A stretch of DNA of 5,311 nucleotides from CAYNGH01 sp964396845 (lineage in GTDB: Bacteria; Vulcanimicrobiota; JAJTBE01; CAYNGH01): positions 1 through 5,311 of the forward strand of contig CAYNGH010000203.1 in the NCBI GenBank assembly GCA_964396845.1. The letters run 5' to 3'. The position numbers and the translations under genes were made by a program. Below the pieces are notes generated by a model. The model saw nothing but the letters and a program-made list of their open reading frames with translations. It was not told the DNA's origin and searched no databases. This document shows, piece by piece, positions 1 to 5,311 of the stretch (position 1 is its first letter; the number at the start of each line of letters is the position of its first letter).

Positions 1-650
1 CCTGTAATATCGCCTTTGCCCGGATGGGCCTGAAGCTGGGAGCAAAGCGGTTTGAACTGTATGGCGAGAAATTCGGCTTCAGCCGTCAACCTCCCTTTTT
101 AACTGCCACATCACCGGTTAGTTTTCCCCGGCACCGGGAGTTCACCGATACCCTCCTTGCCCAGAGTGCCTTCGGCCAGGGAGAGGTTCATGTGACGCCT
201 CTGCAGATTGCCCTGATGACCTGTGCCTTTGCCGGAGATGGAAGAATCCCCATGCCTGCCATCATTAAGGCAGTCCGGGATGAGAAGGGCGAATTTGATT
301 ATATCCACCGTCGGGAGGAGTATCTTCGTCCAGTGCGGGAATCGACTGCCCGGCAGGTGAGGGAAGCCATGGTGGAGGTGGTGAACCGGGGAACTGGAAT
401 TAGGGCAGCCATAGACGGGGTTTCAGTGGCGGGAAAGACCGGCTCTGCCGAGAATCCCTTTGGAGATACCCACGCATGGTTTGCGGGTTTTGCCCCGGCA
501 GAGGATCCCAGGGCCGTAGTGGTGGTGGTGATAGAAAATGGAGGCAGTGGTGGCAGGGTGGCAGCTCCCATTGCCGGGAAGGTTCTTCAGGCGGTGCTGG
601 AGAAGGAGTCATCAAATAATTTATCTGGATCTCCCCAAGGTCTGAGGTGA
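1..650 (+). CDS. Class B penicillin-binding protein, transpeptidase domain (3' part, truncated by window edge)
   Basis: This is the C-terminal part of a penicillin-binding transpeptidase, which cross-links peptidoglycan stem peptides on the outer face of the cytoplasmic membrane. The frame is open from the first base, so the ATG at 24 is internal. Bases 1-8 read (x)CC-TGT-AAT, which fits the SxN active-site motif as S-C-N if the missing base is T. It is followed by the usual NIAFARMGLKLG segment. The family stretch GQGEVHVTPLQIA lies near 168-206, and the KTG triad (AGKTGSAE) is at about 429-452, followed by HAWFAGFAP. The nucleophile SxxK motif and the N-terminal membrane anchor lie upstream and are not visible. 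No PASTA domain follows the transpeptidase domain, unlike Streptococcus PBP2x or Bacillus SpoVD; the tail is short and polar. Position directly before a PASTA kinase recalls actinobacterial pbpA, but FtsI-like identity cannot be excluded. The domain call is secure; the exact paralogue is not. Confidence 0.93.
   Translation, partial: CNIAFARMGLKLGAKRFELYGEKFGFSRQPPFLTATSPVSFPRHREFTDTLLAQSAFGQGEVHVTPLQIALMTCAFAGDGRIPMPAIIKAVRDEKGEFDYIHRREEYLRPVRESTARQVREAMVEVVNRGTGIRAAIDGVSVAGKTGSAENPFGDTHAWFAGFAPAEDPRAVVVVVIENGGSGGRVAAPIAGKVLQAVLEKESSNNLSGSPQGLR
644..650 (+). promoter_or_regulatory. Ribosome binding site of the PASTA kinase, overlapping the PBP stop codon
   Basis: GAGGTGA is a strong match to the 16S anti-Shine-Dalgarno sequence. 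Its GAGG core lies 6 bases before the ATG at 654. The TGA at its end is the stop codon of the PBP gene, so terminating ribosomes are placed directly at the kinase start. This supports translational coupling of the two genes and confirms the ATG at 654 as the start. Confidence 0.85.
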
Positions 651-653
651 AAT

Positions 654-2765
654 ATGACAGGAAAGATATTAAACCAGCGTTATGAAATAAAAGAAAAAAT
701 CGGCGAGGGGGGTATGGCGGACATATACCTTGCCCGGGACCTGCGACTGAAGCGCAAGGTGGCCCTGAAGGTTCTCCACAGCCAGCTGGCCTCGGAACCC
801 CAGATACTCACCCGGTTCATCAGGGAGGCCCAGTCCGCGGCAAGGCTGATTCATCCCAATATTGTCAATGTATATGATATAGAAAATACTGATGAGTGTC
901 ATTATATTGTCATGGAATATATCAAGGCGTCAAACCTCAAGGATGTGATATATCAGAATGCTCCTCTGAACCGGGATACCTGCTTTTCTTACTTCAGGCA
1001 GATAGCCGGGGCTGTGCAGTATGCCCACGACAACGGCATAATTCACCGGGATCTCAAACCTCAGAATGTTTTAGTGGATGATGGCGGTGTGGTGAAGGTG
1101 ACGGATTTTGGCATTGCCCGGGCCATAACATCCAGCTCCCTTACCCAGACAGGATCTATGATGGGATCGGTGCAATATTTTTCTCCGGAGCAGGCCCAGG
1201 GAAAGCCGGTGGATCGCACCACTGATATTTATTCCCTGGGAATTATTCTGTTTGAATGCCTTACCGGCAGACTCCCCTTTGAAGCCGACAACCTGGTGGC
1301 GGTTGCATTTAAACAGGTTCAGGAGGAGCCTCCGGCGCCTTCCTCCATCAATAGAAATCTTGACCCCGTCATTGACCGGGTAATATTGAAAGCCCTCAGC
1401 AAGGATCCTGCCACCCGTTACCAGGATGTGAATTCTCTGGTTGAAGATGTGAAGAAAGCTCTTTTTTCCGGCAGTCCGGCAGGCAGTCCCCGGAGAGATG
1501 ATATGGAAAAGACCCTGGTAAGTCCCGGATCTCCGGTGATTCCAGCCCCGGCCCTCGATGAGGATATTGAAGATGATGATCCGGATGATGATGAAATTCC
1601 TTCCCGTCGGGGCGGGGGAGGAAGTTATCTTTATATTGTCTTCCTGGTATTGTTTCTGACTGTAGTCACCATGGTCTTTATCAAGAGGGGTTTTGTAGTC
1701 CCATCCATCGGTGGCAACATGGTTCCGGATATGGAAGGGATGCAGATTCAGAGAGCCCGTGAACTGGCCGATGAACAAGGCTGGCTTATACAGATTACCG
1801 ATGAACGTTTTGACGACAGATATCCCGAGGGTATAATTCTTGAGCAGGATCCTCCCCTTGGAACTCAGCTGGATCGGGGAGGGACGGTTCGAATTGTTCT
1901 GTCCCGGGGAAGACCTGTGGTTGAGATACCTCAGCTGGTGGGGATGAATCTTTCCAGGGCAGCTCAGGAGTTGACGGGAAGCGGTCTGAAATGGGAAGTG
2001 CGAAAGCAGGTTTATTCGGATCGTTATGAAAAAGATGCCATTGTTGCCCAGGATCCCCCTCCCGGTGAGATGGCCTCTCCCGGTATCAAGGTAATGCTGG
2101 ATGTGAGCAGAGGCAAAGAGATGACAGAAGTGCCGGACATGGTGGGAAAGACCTGGGAGGAAGCCCGGAAGATGGCAGTGGCCCGGGGATTTACCCTGGA
2201 GGTATCTGACCGGCGGTTTAACGATCGTTTTCTGGAGGGAAGTGTGATTTCACATATTCCCCTGTCGGGAGCCATGACAGAACGGGGAACCCGGATAAAG
2301 GTAATCCTGTCCAGAGGCCCCGAAGAAATAATCGAATCCCTCAAGACGCCGAAACTTACAGGCAAGACCATTGCCCAGGCCCGGCAGGATTATTCTTCCA
2401 TGGGGATTGAAATTGTCGTGGACAATGGTACCCATGCCGATGATGTGGAGATTGTATCCCAGAACCCCGGGGAAGGAACTCCTCTGCCCCAGGACGGGAA
2501 GATCCGGGTGACTCTGAAACAACAGGCGGTTGTTCCAAATCTGCTGGGGCGGACCCTGGAGGATGCCCAGAACGTGATATACAGCAACGGCCTTAAGATG
2601 GGAACTATCGAATACCAGGAGCGGCCCCGGATTATGGAGAATGTGGTTCTGGATCAATCCCCCAAATCAGGTATTGAGGTGGAATGGGGGAGTAAGGTGA
2701 ATATAACCATATCCCGCAAGAGCAGGGAGCCAGAGCCGGCAGAATCTCCCGGGCAAGAGCCTTGA
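654..2765 (+). CDS. pknB: Transmembrane Ser/Thr protein kinase with five extracellular PASTA domains (PknB/PrkC/Stk family)
   Basis: A 703-residue receptor kinase that phosphorylates Ser/Thr of cytoplasmic targets; known relatives regulate wall synthesis, division and germination after binding muropeptides or lipid II. Residues about 10-270 form a complete Hanks-type kinase domain: glycine loop GEGGMA 17-22, ATP-binding Lys39 in VALKV, helix-C Glu58, catalytic loop HRDLKPQN 131-138 with Asp133, DFG 151-153, P+1 loop GSVQYFSPEQ 171-180, Asp191 and Arg255. The activation loop has T164-Q-T166, matching the autophosphorylated pair T171/T173 of mycobacterial PknB. A juxtamembrane linker (271-320) carries K-T287-L-V and an acidic run at about 302-314. 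One membrane segment spans about 325-343. Outside lie PASTA domains at about 354-419, 421-487, 490-555, 563-622 and 625-688, then a Pro/Glu-rich tail. The ATG is preceded by a strong Shine-Dalgarno overlapping the PBP stop, and the gene ends with tandem TGA TAA. All catalytic residues are present, so it should be active. Confidence 0.97.
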   Translation: MTGKILNQRYEIKEKIGEGGMADIYLARDLRLKRKVALKVLHSQLASEPQILTRFIREAQSAARLIHPNIVNVYDIENTDECHYIVMEYIKASNLKDVIYQNAPLNRDTCFSYFRQIAGAVQYAHDNGIIHRDLKPQNVLVDDGGVVKVTDFGIARAITSSSLTQTGSMMGSVQYFSPEQAQGKPVDRTTDIYSLGIILFECLTGRLPFEADNLVAVAFKQVQEEPPAPSSINRNLDPVIDRVILKALSKDPATRYQDVNSLVEDVKKALFSGSPAGSPRRDDMEKTLVSPGSPVIPAPALDEDIEDDDPDDDEIPSRRGGGGSYLYIVFLVLFLTVVTMVFIKRGFVVPSIGGNMVPDMEGMQIQRARELADEQGWLIQITDERFDDRYPEGIILEQDPPLGTQLDRGGTVRIVLSRGRPVVEIPQLVGMNLSRAAQELTGSGLKWEVRKQVYSDRYEKDAIVAQDPPPGEMASPGIKVMLDVSRGKEMTEVPDMVGKTWEEARKMAVARGFTLEVSDRRFNDRFLEGSVISHIPLSGAMTERGTRIKVILSRGPEEIIESLKTPKLTGKTIAQARQDYSSMGIEIVVDNGTHADDVEIVSQNPGEGTPLPQDGKIRVTLKQQAVVPNLLGRTLEDAQNVIYSNGLKMGTIEYQERPRIMENVVLDQSPKSGIEVEWGSKVNITISRKSREPEPAESPGQEP
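1713..2717 (+). repeat. Five tandem PASTA domains of the kinase ectodomain
   Basis: Five divergent units of about 60-67 residues each follow the pattern V-P-x-[LM]-x-G near the start, then an amphipathic helix, then Q-[DN]-P-x-x-G, and a final strand such as IVLSRG. The first three share a [YF]x-D-R-[YF] motif (RFDDRYPEG 385-393, VYSDRYEKD 453-461, RFNDRFLEG 521-529). The last two lack it and look like a second subtype. The junction between units 3 and 4 (about 555-563) is slightly longer than the others. Repeat boundaries were set by eye and may be off by a few residues. Confidence 0.9.
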
Positions 2766-2903
2766 TAAATGGCTGTGTTGTGTAGGAATAAACAGGCGGT
2801 ATGGTGAAAATATAACATTCCCTCATTTGTGCCGGCAGGAGTCCATAAATATCCTTAAAAACAGGCAGATGGGGAATCTGACCGGGGTTTTCCGGAATGA
2901 TAA

Positions 2904-2908
2904 AGGAG
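2904..2908 (+). promoter_or_regulatory. Ribosome binding site choosing the TTG start of the PASTA-only gene
   Basis: AGGAG, within AAAGGAG, lies 8 bases before the TTG at 2917. The other in-frame candidates, TTG 2827 and ATG 2869, have no comparable site at the right distance. This start also places the predicted membrane helix close to the N-terminus, as expected for a signal-anchor protein. Confidence 0.75.
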
Positions 2909-2916
2909 TAGTAAAA

Positions 2917-3882
2917 TTGTTTGGCAAGATTTTAATAAAGACCATTAAGATGCTCCTGCTGTTTTTCCTGGCGGGATTTACCTTTGCTTTTTCCTTTTGG
3001 ATGGCCCAGAGGATATACACCAATTTCTGGGACCTGCCTCAGGAAGTCGAAGCTCCCAACATCATCGGCGAGGATGCCACCGTTGCCGACAATCTTCTAA
3101 AGACCAAAGGGTTGAACCTGAGAATCATCGACAGCAAGTATCAGGACAATTATCCTTCCAACACAATTATCAAACAGGATCCTCCCGGAGGGATAATGGT
3201 GAGAAAGGGCAGAGAGATTATCGCAGTGGTAAGCCTGGGCCCGGAGCTGATGGATGTCCCCAATCTCAAGGGGCTTTCCATGCGGGATACAGAAGTGATG
3301 CTGGGAAACAACAAACTGCGGGTGGGAAATGTCACCGAGGTGAACAAGCCCTTTGCAGAACCTGGCGAGGTCATGGCTCAGAAGCCTTTCCCTGGATCCA
3401 GGGTTCACAGGGGAGCCAGTGTCAATCTTATGGTGAACAAAGGGGATGAACCCATGGTGAAAGTTCCTAACCTGGTGGGGAAAACAGTTACTGAAACCGA
3501 TGAGTTGCTTTCGAAAGACACCCTGCAGGTGGGGACTGTTGTATGGGAATGGCATGACTACATACCAAGGGGACAAGTGTTCCGGCAAATCCCCAACCCC
3601 GGCTCCATGGTTCAACCCCGCACCCCGGTGGATCTCAAGGTCAGCGGTGGACAGAGGGGCTTTGATTTGAATCTCAAGGAAAGAACCTTTGTGTTGTTTG
3701 CTCCCAAGGGTGAAGGCCTCCAGACCGTCAAGGTGCGCCAGGTTGATACTTTCGGAGATCGAATGGTGTACGAGGGCAAGCATGCCCCCGGAGGAAAGGT
3801 CGCCCTGACGGTTCACTGCTGGGGAGATACTGAAATCCAGATTTATAATAATACCAAGCTGGTGAAAAGAATAAGGTTCTGA
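2917..3882 (+). CDS. Membrane-anchored PASTA-domain protein without kinase domain
   Basis: From the preferred TTG start the product has 321 residues. A short basic N-terminus (FGKILIKTIK) leads into one hydrophobic segment at about 12-34, so the rest should face outward as a signal-anchored protein. Three PASTA domains follow at about 44-108, 111-176 and 181-244, with the conserved V-P-N-L-x-G starts and a QDPPGG turn at 87-92. Residues 249-321 form a further domain rich in predicted strands. No kinase, transpeptidase or hydrolase motif is present. PASTA domains bind muropeptides or beta-lactam-like ligands or act as spacers, so a role as accessory sensor, ligand buffer or partner of the upstream kinase or PBP is inferred, not shown. 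A longer version from TTG 2827 (351 residues) would add a 30-residue polar leader ahead of the helix and is less likely. The gene probably belongs to the same operon as the kinase, 151 bases upstream. Confidence 0.88.
   Translation: MFGKILIKTIKMLLLFFLAGFTFAFSFWMAQRIYTNFWDLPQEVEAPNIIGEDATVADNLLKTKGLNLRIIDSKYQDNYPSNTIIKQDPPGGIMVRKGREIIAVVSLGPELMDVPNLKGLSMRDTEVMLGNNKLRVGNVTEVNKPFAEPGEVMAQKPFPGSRVHRGASVNLMVNKGDEPMVKVPNLVGKTVTETDELLSKDTLQVGTVVWEWHDYIPRGQVFRQIPNPGSMVQPRTPVDLKVSGGQRGFDLNLKERTFVLFAPKGEGLQTVKVRQVDTFGDRMVYEGKHAPGGKVALTVHCWGDTEIQIYNNTKLVKRIRF
3046..3651 (+). repeat. Three tandem PASTA domains of the stand-alone protein
   Basis: Three units start at APNIIG, VPNLKG and VPNLVG. Unit 1 keeps a YQDNYP stretch and QDPPGG, closely like unit 1 of the upstream kinase (FDDRYP and QDPPLG), which suggests common descent by duplication. 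Units 2 and 3 have PFPGS and IPNPGS at the turn. Boundaries are approximate. Confidence 0.85.
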
Positions 3883-3921
3883 AGCTGAGTCCATCTCTGT
3901 GATAATCTATGATAAAAAACT

Positions 3922-3945
3922 AAACCCCGGTATAAACCGGGGTTT
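3922..3945. terminator. Probable bidirectional rho-independent terminator between convergent genes
   Basis: A perfect 9-bp stem, AAACCCCGG (3922-3930) with CCGGGGTTT (3937-3945), encloses the 6-base loop TATAAA. On the + strand it ends in a short run of T (3943-3946). On the - strand it is followed by TTTAGTTTTTT, from the A-rich bases at 3914-3924. It lies 39 bases after the PASTA gene stop and 39 bases beyond the subtilase stop, so it can serve both genes and is probably stronger for the - strand transcript. Confidence 0.85.
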
Positions 3946-3984
3946 TGATGTTACTTTGATTGATGCTGTCTTGTTCTTGTCAGC

Positions 3985-5311
3985 TTAACCCTTGTCTTTG
4001 GGAAGTTTGTCCAGTGCCTTGTCCGCCTGAACAAATCCGTAACCCTGATCCATATTGGTATATTGTATTCCCATAGGTTTAGCGGAGTAGGTGATTGCTT
4101 TTTTTAGCGCATCCGGGGAATCATCGGCACTGTGCTGGCGAAGCCCCGCAACGATTCCTGCCACTTCCGGTGCTGCAAAGGAAGTCCCCGGCCCGGCGAT
4201 GGTGTCTTCGGTGGGCTTGTACATGGGGGGCAGGCTCATCTTGGTGATATATTCCATCTTCTTGTCGTCATAACTGAGGAGATTCTCGGGCAGTCCCAGA
4301 GCTTCTGTCAGTTCTGGCTTGGCTGTGAAAAGATTTCTCAACTGCTCAGGGGACATCTTCCGGAGGGTATCCACCACCGTAGCAATTTGATCCATCTGGG
4401 ATCCCGGCACTGCCCAGGAAGTGATATACTCACCGGGAGCAGTTATGTCAGGCTTTGCAAAGTTGTCGTCGGTGGGGCCTCTGCTGGAGAAGTCGCTGAC
4501 CTTTTCCGGATGCAGGGCTGAACCCACTGTCAGTGCATCGGGTGAATCTGCCGGGGATCCGATGGTTCTTGCATTGGGGCCGGAATTTCCCGCGGCGGCC
4601 ACCACGGTTATACCTTTTTTTGTGGCCTCGGCAACGGCCCGGTTTATGGGATCCATGTAATGGGGAAGCCCGTTGGGGCCACTTCCCAGGGACATGTTGG
4701 CAACACCGATATTATATTTTTCCTTGTTGTCGATTACCCACTGAAGCCCCTTGACAATGTCCGATGTTCTGCCGGATCCGTCGGCCCGCATTACCCGCAC
4801 TGCCACAAGATCCGCATCGGGGGCCATCTTTATGGCATCACCCGCAACATGAGTGCCATGGCCGTTAGGATCCCAGGGCTTGCTTCTTCCATCGGGGACA
4901 TCTTTCCAGGCGATGAGTTCTTTTCCGGGATAATCATAACCGGAATCGATGATGGCTATGACCTCTCCCTTGCCGGTAAGGCCCTGCTGGTGGAGTTTAT
5001 CTGCACCGGTCCATTTGACATCTTCAATTTTGGGCATATCCCAGGGATTACCCCCTTTAATGCCGGCATCGGACATGGTGGCCTTGGGAATGTCCGGCAT
5101 CAGGTTCCGGGGGGAATCGTCAAAGATTACATATCCCTGATCCTCCAGCATCTTCGCAGATTCCTGGTCAACTTTGGCTGTTACACCCTTGAGTACATCC
5201 AGCTTTTCATCAACCTTGATTCCTTTTTCAGAAAGATCTGTTGCAACCTGATCTGCACTGATGGCGTTGACAGTCTTCATCAGGCTCATTCCCGGCAGAA
5301 TAATGACATCT
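3985..5311 (-). CDS. Subtilisin-like serine protease (S8 family), 5' end beyond the window
   Basis: An endopeptidase of the subtilase family. Counting from the in-frame ATG at 5289, the catalytic residues are Asp115 (AIIDSG), His144 (HGTHVAG), oxyanion Asn235 (AAGNSGP) and Ser370 (GTSFAAPEVAG), so it should be active. The frame stays open upstream of that ATG to the window edge, reading DVIILPG just before it. There is no clear ribosome site, so the true start, and any signal peptide, is probably outside. Residues up to about 60 resemble an I9 inhibitor propeptide, which chaperones folding and is cleaved off: a DVIILPG strand, then GVTAKVD and GYVIFDDSP. Family-typical stretches NMSLGS, SSRGPT and DITAPGEYI are present. 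About 65 extra charged residues (298-363) precede the catalytic Ser motif. The sequence ends shortly after the catalytic domain, without an anchor, and the visible part has no cysteine. It is convergent with the PASTA gene and not part of that operon. Substrate and location are unknown; secretion is inferred from the propeptide. Confidence 0.95.
   Translation of the reverse strand, partial: DVIILPGMSLMKTVNAISADQVATDLSEKGIKVDEKLDVLKGVTAKVDQESAKMLEDQGYVIFDDSPRNLMPDIPKATMSDAGIKGGNPWDMPKIEDVKWTGADKLHQQGLTGKGEVIAIIDSGYDYPGKELIAWKDVPDGRSKPWDPNGHGTHVAGDAIKMAPDADLVAVRVMRADGSGRTSDIVKGLQWVIDNKEKYNIGVANMSLGSGPNGLPHYMDPINRAVAEATKKGITVVAAAGNSGPNARTIGSPADSPDALTVGSALHPEKVSDFSSRGPTDDNFAKPDITAPGEYITSWAVPGSQMDQIATVVDTLRKMSPEQLRNLFTAKPELTEALGLPENLLSYDDKKMEYITKMSLPPMYKPTEDTIAGPGTSFAAPEVAGIVAGLRQHSADDSPDALKKAITYSAKPMGIQYTNMDQGYGFVQADKALDKLPKDKG
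5116..5310 (-). other. I9-like propeptide region of the subtilase (incomplete at its 5' end)
   Basis: The segment reads DVIILPG, then a helix-like stretch (SADQVATDLSEKG), KVDEKLDVLKGVTAKVD, a second helix (QESAKMLEDQG) and YVIFDDSP. This strand-helix-strand-strand-helix-strand order fits the peptidase inhibitor I9 fold found before many subtilisin domains. The assignment is by eye; a short linker to the catalytic domain follows. Confidence 0.65.

Noticed and set aside
1071..1778. Open frame of 235 codons on the - strand inside the kinase gene
   Set aside because: It lies fully antisense to conserved kinase, membrane and PASTA coding sequence. The translation has no recognisable motif and low-complexity His/Ile-rich stretches typical of shadow frames.
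2250..2657. Open frame of 135 codons on the - strand within the kinase PASTA region
   Set aside because: Antisense shadow of repeated PASTA coding sequence, with no ribosome site and no family resemblance.
2866..2880. Small hairpin CAGAT-GGGGA-ATCTG upstream of the PASTA-only gene
   Set aside because: Only 5 bp with no T run, too weak for a terminator. The nearby CCGG-GGTTTT-CCGG is also only 4 bp. No known leader motif is recognised.
2766..2916. Possible own promoter for the PASTA-only gene (TATAAC at 2811-2816) in the 151-base gap
   Set aside because: No convincing -35 element lies 16-18 bases upstream. The -10 match alone is weak in an A/T-rich stretch, so I do not call a promoter, though one cannot be excluded.
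3097..3894. Open frame of 265 codons on the - strand over the PASTA-only gene
   Set aside because: The + strand frame encodes clear PASTA domains with a membrane anchor and ribosome site. The antisense translation shows no domain, and its start lies next to the stop of the + strand gene without a ribosome site.
4091..4521. Open frames on the + strand opposite the subtilase catalytic domain
   Set aside because: The - strand encodes all subtilase catalytic motifs without interruption. The + strand translations have no motifs and overlap one another in different frames.

Overview
The window carries a cell-envelope signalling cluster on the + strand and one convergent peptidase gene on the - strand. 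In order it holds the 3' end of a class B penicillin-binding protein (transpeptidase), a complete membrane-bound PASTA-type Ser/Thr protein kinase of the PknB/PrkC/Stk family, a complete small membrane-anchored protein with three PASTA domains and no catalytic domain, a short convergent gap with a hairpin terminator, and a secreted-type subtilisin-like serine protease (S8) whose 5' end lies beyond the right edge.

The organism is a bacterium with roughly balanced base composition. PASTA kinases next to a class B PBP are classic for Actinobacteria (the rodA-pbpA-pknA-pknB arrangement). The kinase's own sequence, with a GSVQYFSPEQ P+1 loop and a TQT activation-loop motif, reads more like the Firmicutes PrkC type. 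The cluster could also come from a less-known phylum that shares this module. Nothing in the window (no rRNA, no marker gene) fixes the taxonomy, so I leave it open.

The PBP and the kinase are almost certainly one transcription unit: the kinase Shine-Dalgarno sequence overlaps the PBP stop codon, and the start codon follows 3 bases after that stop. The PASTA-only gene follows after about 150 bases. Its best start is a TTG at 2917 behind a well-spaced AGGAG, not one of the in-frame codons further upstream. Together the two genes display eight PASTA domains outside the membrane, next to a transpeptidase of the same pathway. This suggests a module that senses peptidoglycan or lipid II fragments and adjusts wall synthesis. 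The function is inferred from the families; only the architecture is seen directly.

The convergent subtilase has an intact Asp/His/Ser triad and oxyanion Asn, an I9-like N-terminal propeptide that continues off the window, and an unusual charged insertion of about 65 residues just before the catalytic Ser motif. It shares only the terminator region with the wall-signalling genes, and a functional link is not shown. I see no RNA genes, CRISPR arrays, insertion sequences or attachment sites. No wholly new system is evident; the most unusual points are the kinase-less PASTA companion protein and the subtilase insertion.
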